Positions 10,716 to 23,072 of a DNA stretch of 64,000 bases are shown piece after piece; the first letter of the stretch is position 1, and each line of letters begins with the position of its first letter. The translations under genes were made by a program, and so were the position numbers. The DNA comes from Anthoceros angustus (lineage: Eukaryota; Streptophyta; Anthocerotopsida; Anthocerotales; Anthocerotaceae): the NCBI GenBank assembly GCA_010909165.1, contig MU008169.1, forward strand, positions 2,191,143 to 2,255,142, written 5' to 3'. Under the pieces are notes generated by a model, which saw only the letters and a program-made list of their open reading frames with translations, did not search any database and was not told the origin of the DNA.

Positions 10716-11150
10716 GTGAGACGAGAGAGAGTTCATTGGGAAGGGAAAGGTTCTGAGGAGTAAAAGCGCCGAGGGATTGTGAGAGCGAGAGGAAAATCTA
10801 AACGCGAGGGAGTGAAGCGTGGTAGGATCGCAAATTCCTGAAGTAAGGTGCGATATAGGTGTCCGACCATCCCTAGGTCCGTGTTAGAGAAGCCGTGATT
10901 TTAGACTCCGCGAAGGCGGCGCGCCAGGTGAGGGGCGCCACTGGCCGAACCGCCACCGCGGTGAGTCTACCACGGTGGTGGGTTTGGGCAAGGTAGCCGG
11001 AGAAGGTGGGGTAGCGAGCGGTAGGTCTAGAATCCATAGATTTAGCACACCTTGACACAACACCATTCCTTGGGATCGAATCCTAGGACTATAACGACAT
11101 AGAGGGTAAATGTGGCCTCTTGCGCCTTCGGATGCAAAACCCATTCCACA

Positions 11151-11176
11151 TTTTGGCTGTTGGGAATGAAATCAAG
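11151..11176 (+). other. Primer-binding site candidate, family A copy 2
   Basis: ttttggctgttgggaatgaaat follows the LTR end ccattccaca, at the same position and with a similar sequence to 652-675. Confidence 0.55.
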
Positions 11177-11239
11177 GTTATAGGGGACTAACCATAGCTT
11201 AGGTGTCTAGTTTTGGAGTGTATCTAGTTAGGTAGATGG

Positions 11240-13230
11240 ATGCCACGGTTGAGTCGAGGGTTCGAGTCAAGTCGGACGAAGGCCACACGAGAAGCGACAA
11301 CGCCAAGCACGGAAAGGTTAAAAGGGTTGCAAACCGCGAGTTGAGGAGGATCCAGAAGACGCACGCTGGAAGGAGAAGGAGGTAAGGAAGCAACCAGGGA
11401 CGGGGTCCGATCTTGTTGGAGCAAGATCCCCAACCGACTTGGACGAGGTACCACCGCCAAGGAACCTCGGACCAATTCCATCCACGACCTCTTCCAAAAG
11501 TGTGCATCGCTGGAGATCAATCGACTCGCAGGAACCGTTGTTGGACCAACCACTACCGAATCAAGAACGATAGTCATGACCACCACCACGCCGGTGGTGG
11601 TCACCACCAAGCAACCTTACCCTGTATGGAGAGGGAAGGGTATGAAGACCCGATGAATTTGTTGAGCGTTTTGAGCAATGACATTTGCAAACCAGAAGCG
11701 GAGATGCAGCCAGATTCATTGTTCTATGGAGTTCTTCGGGGTCCAGCGAATACCTCAAGTCGCCCACACCTCCAAAGAACCTATGAAGAATTAAAACCGC
11801 CTGTGAAAGGTTCAGGGAATGAGGGATACGTGTTGTCCAAGCTTGAAAAGCTGCAGAGAGGAAAGAAGGAAACCTTGCAGCGTATGTGGAGAGGTTTCAT
11901 GCCACGCGATCAAGTGGCCTCACTGAGTTGCAACGGTGGTTCGCTAAAGGTGGTTCTAAGATGGGGAGACACGAAGGTTACAAGCGGAGAAGAATTTGGG
12001 CAAGGCTATCACAAGGCGCTAAACTATGAGGAATCCAACCCGCAAGGGAGGAGGAAGGCTAAGAAGGAGAAGAAGCCGTGATCGAAAAAGAAGGGATTCT
12101 CATCCTCCTCGAAGGAAAGTTCATCGGTGAAGAAAGCTCCACAAGATTCCATGAAAGTTCCTGGAGGAGGAAACGAGTGACAGCTGAGGAAGGCCATCGA
12201 TGAGGAGCGCCAAATGGAAAAAGAAAATGAAGGGTCGCACGGACAACAAGGAGTCGGCAAGGGCAAAACAGAGGCGATGTACGCAAAAAAGGACGCGAAC
12301 AAGGAGAGGAGGCCGAGGCAAGAAAGTAGAACAACAGGGAACAAGATGGAGGAGATGATGGCAAAATTCGAGAAATTCCATCTTAATGCGGTCAAGGAAC
12401 ATGAGAGGCGGAGAGTCACACGAACCCACGAGCCAACCTCTGCTCAACGTGGGCAGCAGGACACTCCAAAGCTAATTGTCCGACGACAAGGGTACACCTG
12501 GGATATGAGGAAGAGGAGGAAGAGGGTCCGGTGGAAGATACATACCGATCCGTGGAGGTTCACCAACCCAAGTGTACCCAAAAGACCATGTACCCGCCAA
12601 CCTACGAATTCCACGGGGTAGGCGTCAGAATCAAGGCGGGTAACAATCCAATGGGCACCGTCTTGTGCTATAATTGTCGCAACCTTGACACTATGCGCAT
12701 TGCCTTATCCAACTCGTCAAGGCAATGGAGATTTTGATAAACTATGTCAAGATTGAAGCAGGGCATTTGGCGGTGAAGTGTGCTCGCCAAAGCCCCAGAA
12801 GACGGTGAGGATCGCAGCCACCCGAACGGAGTTCACACCCAAAACCCAAGTCCGGTCCGCCATGCATGTTGAGGATGCTTATGGCGGTATGGGAGGATGC
12901 CGAGATTGGAACCCCGAGGAGCTTGAGGGATTAGACGCAGAGGAAGCGATTATTATGGGGAAGCCTCCGCCATGGTCATAGAACAAGGAGCACAAAAGCA
13001 AAAGAGAGGCGACGTGGGGAAAAAGAAGAAAGGAGGCGGATACGACCACGGATCGATGAGGGAGAGAGTGTCGCCACCACTGGGGCGGAAATACCAACAC
13101 CGGAACGCTACGAGAAAAAAACAAGTCCCGCAGTGACTTGGCGGATGGACCATATGTGCAAAAGAGTGATGCAATTGAGACATTGAGTGTTCCAGCGGAA
13201 AAGGTGAATGAAGGGGTCACGAGAAGCCGT
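11240..13230 (+). pseudogene. gag: gag polyprotein, family A copy 2 (frameshifted)
   Basis: Counterpart of 738-2,579. The longest open piece is 11,413-12,081 (222 codons). It carries the capsid-like part with DSLFYGVLRG, LQRTYEELKPPVKG and ALNYEESNPQGRRKAKKEKK. The three zinc knuckles are recognisable but damaged: the second, near 12,665-12,700, reads CYNCRNLD because the GGACAC codons lost a base. The start is taken near ATG 11,240 by comparison with copy 1. Confidence 0.7.
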
Positions 13231-15270
13231 CAAGGGGTGGAACCCACCGATTTCGAGAAGTTACAACTGAGTTAGGGTTTCCACCGGACGACGGAAGTCA
13301 TGGATATGATACAAGAAGAATTGGCAAGGGAGGCTACGGGAAAAGGCGGGGTGTCGATTTCCACCACCCTGTGGGAGTCCACCACCCCACCGAAGGGCCA
13401 CCGTACTCAAGTCATGACGAACCGGGAACCCACACCAACCAAATCCGGATGGTAGAGGTCTGCCACCGCTTTTTCAATCTCGCCGAGGCCATCATGGACC
13501 AACATTTCATGATCACATTCGGACAACCTCCGAGACAATCCGCGTATAGGCAATGATCGAGGGCGAAAAGAGGCGCAACCCAAAAGAGGCGCAATGTTCC
13601 TATACCACCCGCGCGTGAACTTGGTATCCATGGTGGATCAAGGCCCACCAACTCTGTGGAAATTTTGGGATGTGTCATCAAAGGAGTGCCTCGACACGGG
13701 TCGGTGTAAATATTATGACAAGACACGGCTAGGAAATTGGGCTTGGATATTGAACATACTACCAAGGTTTTGAGCCGACATGTCCGTAATGGTGCGGTGG
13801 GGAACGACAGGGTGCTAACGACCATTGGAACCATCCCCTACTTGATGGATTATGTAGTCATCCAAAGAAAATCGCTGTGGCACGTCCTAATTGGCAAGGG
13901 AGGCTACGGGGGAAAAGGCGGGGGTGTCGATTTCCACCACCCCAGGGGAGTCCACCACCCCACCTGGAAGGGCCACCGTACCCCAAGTCATGACGAACCG
14001 GGAACCCACAGCCAACCAAATCCTGGATGGCAGAAGGCTGCGGGCCACCGCTTCTTTCAATCTCGCCGAGGCCATCATGGACCAACATTTCATGATCACA
14101 TTCGGACAACTCCTCCGAGACAATCCGCGGTATAGGCAACTGATCAGGAGGGCGTTAAAAGAGGCGCAACCCAAAAGAGGCGCAATGTTCCTATACCCCC
14201 AGCTCGCGTGAACTTGGTATCCATGGTGGATCAAGGCCCACCAACTGTGGAAATTTCGGGATGTGTCATCAAAGGAGTGCCTCTCGACACTCTGTAAATA
14301 TTATGACAAGACACGGCTAGGAAATTGGGCTTGGATATTGAACATACTACCAAGGTTTTGCGGCTAGCCGACATGTCCGTAATGGTGCGGTGGGGAACCG
14401 AGGTGCTAACGACCATTGGAACCATCCCCTACTTGATGGATTATGTAGTCATCCAAAGAAAATCGCAGTGACGTCCTAATTGGCCGAACATGGATGTACG
14501 ATCGCAATGCACGCCAAGTGGGGCAGAAGGAAGTCGGTTTTAAACCGCTGGAATGGGATCCCAAGACCAAGGAGGGAAGGATGTGCCTATCGTGGAGTAA
14601 GGACATGTATGCGTGAAACTCCAACCGAAGGGCCACCGCATTTCAAGTCATGACGAACCGGGAACCCACCAACCAAATCCGGATGGTAGAGGTCAGGCCA
14701 CCGCTTTTTCAATCTCGCCGAGGCCATCATGGACCAACATTTCATGATCACATTCGGACAACTCCTCCGAGACAATCCGCGTATAGGCAATGATCGAGGG
14801 CGTTAAAAGAGGCGCAACCCAAAAGAGGCGCAATGTTCCTATACCAGTCATGTGAACTTGGTATCCATGGTGGATCAAGGCCCACCAACTCTGTGGAAAT
14901 TTCGGGATGTGTCATTAAAGGAGTGCCTCTCGACACGGGTAAATATTATGACAAGACACGGCTAGGAAATTGGGCTTGGATATTGAACATACTACCAAGG
15001 TTTTGGTTAGAATACATGTCCGTAATGGTGCCGGTGGGGAACCGACAGGTGGTGCTAACGACCATTGGAACCATCCCCTACTTGATGGATTATGTAGTCA
15101 TCCAAAGAAAATCGCCAGTGTACGACGCCCCTAATTGGCCGAACAACATGGATGTACGCGAATGCACGCCAAGTGGGAAGGAAGTTTTTAAACCGCTGGA
15201 ATGGGATCCCAAGACCAAGGAGGGGATGTGCCTATCGTGGAGTAAGGACATGTATGCGTGAAACTCCAAT
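13230..15270 (+). pseudogene. Protease region, family A copy 2, tandemly triplicated
   Basis: The segment from gaagggccaccg (spacer) through the protease active site and YLMDYVVIQRKS occurs three times, starting near 13,390, 13,966 and 14,627. Active-site words are LDTGS near 13,691, a damaged LDT near 14,286 and LDTG near 14,930, each followed by NIMTRH-like sequence. The second unit restarts further upstream (at aattggcaaggg) than the third. Normal elements have one protease. The junctions are at short shared words, so the triplication may be real or an assembly product. Confidence 0.7.
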
Positions 15271-15689
15271 CAAATGTAGGTACACCTCGGCAGAGGACAC
15301 GTCCGGGAGATGGAAGAGGAAGATAGGTTCCGTCACACATCTCATGGTCCGATGAGGAGCGGGACTACCGCAGATATCCCATATACAATTAACCCAAGAG
15401 GTCGTTACGGGTAATCAATGCTCCGCGGAAGGGGTCCGCGGATTCTAACAGCAGTGGAGAAAGCCGGAGGAGGCGCCACGCAGCTTCACGTCGGAGGATT
15501 TGTTTAGGAATGGGGCATGAGAGAAGAGGAACCGGGAGCCGAAGAAGGATTCGGGGTTAGCACCGCACTCAGAGCGCGAGTGGGTACAGCCGATGAAGTC
15601 AAGGACGTTGAGGTTCTTCCGAAGGTGCTCAAATTCTCGAACAATGGATGCGGCGTTGGAGGAAGGAAGCAACCGCTGCGAATTATCGA

Positions 15690-16960
15690 TGTTTTCGCCT
15701 AATGTACATGAAGGGATCCCCAAAAGAATGGGGCAGCAGGATTGACTTGGAACCGTGAGCAATCCAAGGATTCCACAAGACAAGTTAACCAAGTACTCCT
15801 CAAGGTAAAGGATCGCTTGGAGATGTACCTCAAGGCGGACGTGATCTATCCTATAGTCAATACCGAATGGGTGGCTCCAATAGTGGTAGTACCTAAGAGG
15901 CGCTGTGCAAAATCCGAGTTTGTCGATTGGAGAAGGTTGAATAAGGTCACCAAGAAGGATCACTGCTACCCTTCATCGATAATATCCTCGGATCCGTCGC
16001 AGTAATGGCGTATTCATTCCTAGACGGGTACTGGTATAATCACCGCACCTTAGGGAGAGCGATTGGCCTCGACCGCTTTTACAACCGATCGGGGACATAT
16101 GCTTACAAGCGCAGACGGTTGACGGAGCACCGGGTCCTTCATGCGAGCCATCACAAAATTTTCAAAGACTTCCTTCGCGACTTTATGGAAGTTTTCCGAC
16201 GACGCGATTCGGGCCGCTGGCGACCATCCGTCGCACCGAAGTGCTCGGAGCGCCGAGCAACGCAATTATGCCCGCATCCGCAAAAGTGCTACGGCATGTC
16301 GAGGAATTCGCTAGCATCAATTTCAAGCCGAGGTATAGAAGTAGATCCGGACAAGGTAAAGGTCATCGCCACCCTTAGAGCACCAATAACGCTAAAGGAA
16401 CTCCGCGGTTCCCGGGATGGTCGTATTATAGACGCTTGCTCCAAATTTCGCCAAGCGGCTGCCCCACTAACGAGCTTGTTAAGGAAGGATCGAGTGGAGT
16501 GGACGACGAACGGAGGAAGCATTTCGTGACTTACGCACCACATCGCTACTCCCACGCTAAAAGGACCGGATCGGAGTAAGAAGTTCCACGCTGCTGATGT
16601 TTCAAAGCATTTGCAACCGTCTTAGCCACGGATGAGAAGAAGAAGGATTTTCCGATCTACTATGCCGAGACAACTAACGGACGCGAGCGAAAGTATACCA
16701 CCACGGAGCGCCAAGCACCGGAATGGTTTACTCGGTCAGACACTACCTCTCGTATGAATTTGTGTTCCATGTTGACCACTTTGCCTTGAAACACCTTGTG
16801 AATAAACTCGACCTTTCGGGACGATAGCACTGGATCTTGCCGCTGTGAGTTTACCTTCACAGGGAAACGAGAGAGGGTGAAGCATATCAATGCCGACTTC
16901 ATATCTCGATTGAAAGGGAAAGGTGGAAACGAGAAGACGACTTTCCCGATGAGACTGCCG
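15690..16960 (+). pseudogene. Reverse transcriptase and RNase H, family A copy 2
   Basis: Open at 15,742-16,005 with WVAPIVVVPKRR and DWRRLNKVTKKDH, and again at 16,005-16,529 (174 codons), which covers the YSFLDGY motif, the region of the YxDD box (read here as VFRRRDSG, so the DD is lost to an indel at 16,196-16,206) and IEVDPDKVKVIATLRAPITL. RNase H continues to about 16,960, with the TDHxAL-type motif FVFHVDHFALKHLVNKLD at about 16,760-16,815. The polymerase family is certain; catalytic residues are partly lost as written. Confidence 0.82.
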
Positions 16961-17261
16961 CAGGAGTTGCAAACCAACCAAGTGAAGCCTGGAAGGAGGA
17001 GCCAAGATCGATTGAGAAGGGAGGGTGGCTTCGGAAGACCAACATATCAGGAGATATACGATTATCTTGGCACAGGCCAAATTCCTCCACAGCTATCCAA
17101 GACACAGATTCAAGCGTTTGTCCACTACTCCAGACCATTCACACGGCACAACATGAATTTATACCGAGTCAGTCCCGACGGCAGGGAGCGGTTATGGGTA
17201 CGTACCAAGCAGGTGAGCGGAGTCCTGAGCTCTTTACACGAAGAAGAGGCGGGAGGTCATT

Positions 17262-17798
17262 ATGCCGCCCATGTCACATGCGGAAAATTTTGAGGTCGGC
17301 TATTGGTGGCCTACAATGTACAAGGATGCTGTGGAGTTCGTGAAGCGTGACGCTTGCCAAAGGGTCGGCAAGCCAACAAGAACAACCCAATGGCCCCTTG
17401 TCCCCATACTTGCACTGGCACCATTCGAGAAATGGGGAATCGATTTTGTCGGTCCTATCCAGCCCAAAACCAAGGCTCGCCAAAACCAATACATCCTGGT
17501 GGCCACAGATTACTGTACGCGGATGGTAGAAGCACAGGCACTGCCGGTAGATTCGGCGCACGTCGTAGCCAGATTCCTGTTCGAGCAAATCATCACCCGA
17601 TATGGCTGCCCGCTGGAGCTGGTCAGTGACAGAGGAACACATTTCGTCAATCAGGTAATCTCCAACATGACCAGCCACTTCAACGTCGCTCACAGGAAGT
17701 CCACGCCTTATAACCCAAAAGCCAATGGGCTGACGGAAAAGGCAAATGGCTTGTTGTGCAAGATCCTAACCAAACTCACTGCCGCCTATGCGCTTTAA
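17262..17798 (+). CDS. Integrase core, family A copy 2 (open, C-terminus missing)
   Basis: A 178-codon open frame covers the end of the HHCC zinc domain (YWWPTMYKDAVEFVKR at residues 14-29, then ACQRVGKP) and the full catalytic core. Putative catalytic residues are D61 (GIDFVGP), D123 (LVSDRGTHF) and E159 (NGLTEKANG); D123 and E159 are separated by 35 residues, the D,D-35-E spacing of retroviral-type integrases. It is the cleanest coding stretch in family A and the best reference for how copy 1 was altered. The first zinc ligands lie upstream at about 17,245-17,285 in another frame. The frame stops at 17,798, where the element is joined to LTR sequence, so the DNA-binding C-terminus is absent. 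Confidence 0.88.
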   Translation: MPPMSHAENFEVGYWWPTMYKDAVEFVKRDACQRVGKPTRTTQWPLVPILALAPFEKWGIDFVGPIQPKTKARQNQYILVATDYCTRMVEAQALPVDSAHVVARFLFEQIITRYGCPLELVSDRGTHFVNQVISNMTSHFNVAHRKSTPYNPKANGLTEKANGLLCKILTKLTAAYAL

Positions 17799-17888
17799 CA
17801 CCATTCCCTTGGGATCGAATCCTAGGACTATAACGACATAGAGGGTAAATGTGGCCCTTTGCGCCTTCGTGATGCAAAACCCATTCCA
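17797..17888 (+). repeat. Family A LTR end, scrap
   Basis: Matches the last 90 bases of the LTR (compare 560-648 and 11,060-11,148) and is joined directly to the truncated integrase frame. It ends ..ccattcca and then changes to unrelated block X. Confidence 0.8.
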
Positions 17889-18330
17889 ACCGGAAACCCG
17901 GTGAGGAGTCGGACTAGCACAAGGAGCACGGTTCCGTGACCCCAAGCTTCCACAAGGCTATTCACACGGCACGCTGATCGATTACAAGTTCAAAGGTAGG
18001 GGATGTCATGCCAAACGCACAAGAGTTGACGTCACGCATCCACCAACCTCAAGCTTGTCGAGAAAAGCATACAAGAATGTAACGCCAGCTAGGGCGTGAG
18101 TGGTAGCACCTGCCACTTGACCACGTGGCCACGGGTGACGAAGGTCCCAAAGGAGAGAAGACTCGCCACAAGATTCTGGATAACATGTCCCTTGCCCGCC
18201 TCAAGGACATTTAAAGAGGGAAGGTTCCCTACTAGTATACAAACGAACATGAACGAACATGTAGCCCCAAGGCCTTCATGCAGGTATATTGCCACACACA
18301 TAATACAAGACAACGGATGAGGAATGTGAC
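17889..18330 (+). repeat. Block X start: end of another LTR element and its LTR
   Basis: A purine-rich caaaggtagggga (17,991-18,003) followed by TGTCATG at 18,004 resembles a polypurine tract and LTR start. A TATA-like tttaaag lies at 18,210. The same sequence recurs at about 51,225-51,450 and 52,206-52,330, where the two halves are separated by block U. No reading frame is convincing. It is probably a partial LTR of a third element family. Confidence 0.45.
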
Positions 18331-18344
18331 GAGAGAGATGAAGA

Positions 18345-18445
18345 AAATTGAATCGAAAATGCTTGATAGAGAAAATTAAGAATAGAAAAATGCTTGAATA
18401 GAGAAAATTAAGAATAGGAAATGCTTGATAGAGAAAATTAAGAAC
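18345..18445 (+). repeat. AT-rich tandem repeat, about 35 bp x 3
   Basis: Three copies of aaaatgcttgatagagaaaattaagaa.. occur head to tail, and the array recurs at 52,364-52,460 in the second X copy. Confidence 0.7.
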
Positions 18446-19740
18446 ATCACATCTTTTACACTAGGTGGTCTTGCTTAAGTTTTTTGGGCAATTTTCTTAA
18501 AAGACGGTTATTTACACCGAGATGCTATCATAACATAAAGTTCTATGATATGAATGTCGATCAACTTTTTTCCGCCCACTCTCCAACAATCTTGCGATTC
18601 ATCTAACTCTTATTCCTCTAAGTCATACATCCGGGTCAAGGGAACTATGTTGGCATGTTATAACTTTGGCACGCTCATACATTTGCTCTTCACATGATAC
18701 AAATTATAGACACAATGGCTAGTAATCGAACGGCGCACACATTTGATTGTATTATGTGCATTGACCCGCCACATTTGCATCAACACATTCCTCATTGTCC
18801 TCTACGTAGTGTGTGCTTCTGCAAGACCAAATTATGCCAGGAGTGAGGCGCCAAGACATAATAATATATGAGATGGTAGTTGACCAAGTCTCGTTGTGTG
18901 CGTGATCCGTCATAGCTTGGGATTACGTGGCTTCGCTCAACTTATAATCGATGCTAGTGGGCTTGGAAAGATTGGTGTTATTATCCCATCTCCTAACCCT
19001 AAAAGAAGATTGAGAATCGCCATGAGCACATGAGCCATATGAGTGGATGAAAAGCTCAAGACACCTAGAATGAAGTTTGACAAAGCGAATCAAGTAGCAC
19101 AACGGAGAAACCATCAAGGTTATTTAAGGTTGAGCTATTGGTCTTTATGTAGTACTTACTCTAGAACAAATCCAAGACTTGCATAGAGAAATTACTATAG
19201 GCTCGCCACCATCGAGATCAATTTTCTTAAAGCATGATTAATATATATGTTTTCCACCCAAAACAATAAGATTGTGGATTCTCTTTTAGGGAATTTGGTT
19301 TTGATTGCATAGCTGGAGTTCCAACCCTATACCACACTCGACTTTTGGCGGATCAAATGCTTCTTCAATACCCGCCAGCTAATCGATCCACCGGATGCTC
19401 GAGCATCTACGGAAAGTGATGCGGCACATCCGGGTTCAATTCGTGTTGTTCAACGATGTTTGTAGGTGTTCTTTTGCTAGGCTGAAGATGGGTTACTCAT
19501 CGCTTGACTCGCACAAAAAACATTTTGGAAGACTTGGTTATTCATTGACTAGCACAAAACCACAATGAAACGGAAAAACTATAAATAAATAGCTTGATAT
19601 AAATAACAAGGATAATAATTTTTATTTTTATTAAAACTTAAAAGGTAATGTCAAAATGTCTTTAAGAACAAGAAAAGAAACTGGATATCACCATCTTTTA
19701 GTGAACAATCTTATTTGATGATGATCGAGAGTTATCATGA
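18446..19740. repeat. Block X, AT-rich, no gene recognised
   Basis: Dispersed repeat sequence matching about 52,460-53,940 with small indels. It has short frames only. In the second copy it is interrupted by a minus-strand ALY-like exon (52,603-53,050) at a point that is continuous here (..tcttgcgattcatctaact..), so this copy is the uninterrupted reference. Confidence 0.65.
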
Positions 19741-21480
19741 GCTTTTTGATACGTTATCGCGATAGATTGCCTTGAGGCCTATATGTGGGGGTCGTTGTTG
19801 CAATCTTGAACAAAATTGTGCTTGCCTTGTTGTGGGTTTTACATCTCCGTGTCTCACTACATCTTGGGTTGTTAGGCTTTCCCGCTACCATGGCTTTGTG
19901 AAAATGTCCATCATGTTGAAGACGATTTTGCTCATGATGGTCTTTCTCTTGCTTTGAGGCCACGGCAATGTTTGGAGGTGCTACTACCAAGGACTTGCAC
20001 GTGGACTATGAGTTCTCGCCTCGATGCGAATGTGGTATGGTGTGTACTGATCCGATCAAATATTTCACCTTATCCAACCGCCGTTGTTGTTCATATTTAT
20101 GTTGGTTGGGACCCAGCAATGTGCCAAGTTATGACAAATTAATTCAGGACTAACTGATGTATGATTACATCCGGTTGCAATTTTGACGAAGCTCAACATT
20201 GTTGAAGACGAGTGGACTTAAAAAGTTGACACGAGCACTCTTGCCATGGAGCTTTTTATGTTGAGGTGCACTTTGGTCCTAATAGTTGGATCTGCTGGAT
20301 AGATGTTCAATGCGTAGTTCTAAGTGATTTGGTTGTATGTAGCGGATGTAGCTTGTTGGGTAGAGGAAGGAAAAAGAGTTGACGTGGGTATTCTTGCCAT
20401 GGAACTTTGATGTTGGGATCTACTTTAAAGTAGTAGGAGTTCTCATCCGATTATAAATGAAAATGTTTTTCATTTAAAGGTTTTAAATGGTCGTGATCTC
20501 TTTGTTGATTCTAATCCCGTATGGAGCTAACTTGGTTCTCTCAAAGGGGTTATTCGCCATTAAAGGGGTTTAAGTTCCTAAAGGCCAAAAACGACCTTCA
20601 AACGGGCCAAAAACGCATCATCTTCGTAAAACCACTCTTTAGAGATGTACAAAAGACATTGACCATGTTATTTTCGCGAATACCACGTCTGGCGAGGTTT
20701 TAAGTCAAGAAGGTTCGCAAATTTCATCTTCACAAGGAAGGGATTTCATGATTTATATCGTGCTGGGAATTCTAAACACCTCTTCTGGCGGCAATTACTT
20801 CCTAGCAGGTTGAGCCGAGAGGGCAAACCAAACCAAACCAGTCCAATAAGCCAAATGCGCCGAACGTCCAAATCAACCAACATGCAAAAGAAGCAACTCC
20901 CAAGCCCAAAACAAACTGCAGACGTCCGCGAATTGTGAGAGGACATCAAGCGATGTACCTGATCAGGGGCCATCTCGAGAGGGACAAACTAGGACTCTAG
21001 AAAACAAAGCATCACACGCCTAGTGCAATGTAAGTACACACCGTATCGGATCTCCATTATTAGAGTGAAAAAACAGGAAGGAAATGGGGCAATGCGCTCG
21101 AGGTTTCGCGATTGGCGCGAGGTGTCCGCCGGCAGCGGATTCGAGCGATTTCACCAGTCCCCAATCTTGCCGGGCATCCAACGCGATGGAAGTGGTGTAT
21201 TCGAGACCCCAATCTTCATGGTGTCAACGATGGAAGTGTTGAGTGGATGGAGACGTCCGGCCATATTTGTATATGTATTATTTCTATCCGATAGAAGAAT
21301 ATGTGCTTTTGCGTAGATAGACAGCCGATTAACATAAGAACTCCAAAGTCCCCCCGGGTTGGACTGTGATAGGATGGGGTGTTTGTTTTGGTAGTTTGAA
21401 AACTTTGTGAGAACTCCACACAAGCAACTTGGGGGATCACTCAAGATGGGGTGTTGATTTTAGTGGTTTGAAAATTTGTA
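19741..21480. repeat. Block X continuation with gene-like scraps
   Basis: Matches about 54,150-54,405, 55,860-56,660 and 57,150-57,370. Plus-strand scraps near 19,975-20,150 (HVDYEFSPRCECGMVC) and 20,330-20,700 look protein-like but change frame. The copy at 56,331 extends one of them to 122 codons. I do not recognise the protein; a Cys-rich domain is possible. The rest looks non-coding. Confidence 0.45.
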
Positions 21481-22750
21481 AATCATCCCGTTATCTAGGT
21501 TTTAAAGTATGGAATATTGGTTTGAAAATCATTTGTTGGTTGACGTTATGTTCATACATTCGCTTTGTATACACATTTAAAACCTTTTCGGCCTTCCTAT
21601 GCCTCGACCCTACCTACGACTTATGCCTAGACCTTTTATTGTTAAAAATGTCCGCTAATCCGAGTTTGATGCGTGTATAGATGCATGCGCCTTGGTTTCT
21701 AGATGAGCTACATTTTCCAAAAATTTGACATGTGTAATGGTGGTTTCGATGGCCAACCTTTTGAATACGACAATGTTTCACAATGTTTTACGTAGAAGTA
21801 AGAAAATAAAGATAATTGATGATCCGCCTTCAAGAATGAAAGCGTGTCGGATGTTGTCGAACACAAGGTAAGAGAGCATATGCCCGGCCACTACGAGCCC
21901 CAGTGAGAGCCAATGAGTATGTGAAGAAAGAGAGTTGGTCTGAGGATTTTGACCAAATGGGTGACTCAGATTTTAGTGAGGCTATGAAGGAGGACCCGCT
22001 CTATACCCATTGACGCCAAGGCTGTGGTGCGTGCAAATGGTGTTCGAGAGACTAACCATAGCCGAGCTCGCCAAGAGATTTTGAATTTAAGATCTAACTT
22101 GCACCATGTGCCGTGGGTGGACTAGTAAGGTTGAAAAGAGTGAGACAAGGAAAGCCCGAGTTCGGTCAAAGCTGAGCGCATGACCATCCTTTAAGACCTT
22201 GCTCGATTCTCACCATGGGCCTAGAGCGGCAACCCAAGTGTGGCTTGTCTGCATGGAGGGGGCAGGTCGAGACAGTGTGCCCGCATCGTGGATTTCTCGT
22301 GATGATGGGGTTTGAAAAGAACATTGATGTGAGTGTCGGTGCGCGGTGCAAGTGTGCACGGAACGAAAGTGTTTGCCCTGCATATCGGCGCAATCCTTCC
22401 AAACCCGGCACCATTTTGAGTATAAGAAGTCATGTCTGTGCACTCCCGCCTTAGAGCATGAGGCGCCATCATCCAACAGATCTTCTTTGTATCCGCTGGC
22501 AAGTGTATGGGTCTAGTTCTCTTAATCCACTTTAATTGGCAAAATTGACGCTTCTTGCTAAAAGGGGTTTTGAGACAAACCCTTCCCGGAGACACAAAAC
22601 AAAGTGCTCATATCACAAAGCAATCTGATGTCACTCAAAGCATGCACCAGCCACGAATAACAAGTCCCATGTGGACCGGTTAATCACATGGTCTCCATAT
22701 GCTTGTCCACGCAAGGCGATGCGGCATTGTTTTAGGGTTGCTCCTGAACA
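21481..22750. other. Unassigned stretch before giant element
   Basis: No second copy in the window and no convincing gene. The longest frames are an unrecognised 79-codon plus-strand frame at 22,215-22,454 and a 124-codon minus-strand frame at 22,221-22,595, which overlap on opposite strands. It may be decayed transposon sequence. Confidence 0.35.
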
Positions 22751-23064
22751 TGGGCATAAAGTTTGGGCAACCAAACAAAAGGCCCAAGACAAACAAGTTT
22801 GATTTTTTTGGCTAGGAACGATTGAAGAGGAGCATGCCAAGAAATTTTCCGAGAATCTTGAAATGGAGTTGTAGGATATTGTTAGGAAGGCAAAAGGATA
22901 TCCCAGAAGAAACGGTCGAAACGACCCAGCGGCGGGAGGCGTCAGGTGGTAGTACTCCCGTAGGGCCCACGGGGTACGAGAAGGAAGGGACTACCGCGGT
23001 GGTGGCGGACTACCGTGGTAAACAAATCTCAAAAAAGGAAATTTAGAATAGAGGGGGATATCCA

Positions 23065-23072
23065 CTATATAT
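23065..23072 (+). promoter_or_regulatory. TATA motif near start of family C 5' LTR
   Basis: ctatatatgctcacc lies about 310 bases into the LTR and about 590 bases before the ATG of the LTR-borne ORF. It is conserved at 42,712 in the 3' LTR. It probably serves the LTR ORF; unproven. Confidence 0.45.

Larger units (their letters stand above)
6511..11150 (+). repeat. Complete family A LTR (about 4.6 kb), shared by two copies
   Basis: The LTR starts TGTGG after the polypurine tract of copy 1 and ends CCACA before the primer-binding site of copy 2, giving TG..CA ends over about 4,640 bases. Its last 1.1 kb matches the LTR end at 1-650. One LTR serving as the 3' LTR of copy 1 and the 5' LTR of copy 2 is the structure left by LTR-LTR recombination between tandem or nested elements. 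It contains a TATA motif near its start, a 200-codon ORF, three tandem repeats of about 0.5 kb and G-rich minisatellites. An LTR this long is well above the usual few hundred to about 2 kb. Confidence 0.7.
11151..17796 (+). mobile_element. Ty3/gypsy LTR retrotransposon, family A, copy 2 interior
   Basis: Collinear with copy 1 from the primer-binding site through gag, protease, RT, RNase H and the integrase core. It has two structural differences. The protease segment is tandemly triplicated (about 13,390-15,260). The integrase C-terminus, polypurine tract and most of the 3' LTR are missing: the frame at 17,796 joins straight to the last 90 bases of the LTR through the shared word aacaccattc. 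Confidence 0.85.

Noticed and set aside
18004-18330. Annotating block X start as a full LTR of a named family
   Set aside because: A TG start, purine tract and TATA-like word are present, but no CA end, primer-binding site or partner LTR could be fixed.
20330-20700. Host enzyme gene (Cys-rich or SET-like) in block X
   Set aside because: Scraps such as HVDYEFSPRCECGMVC are suggestive, but frames break and no catalytic motif can be followed.
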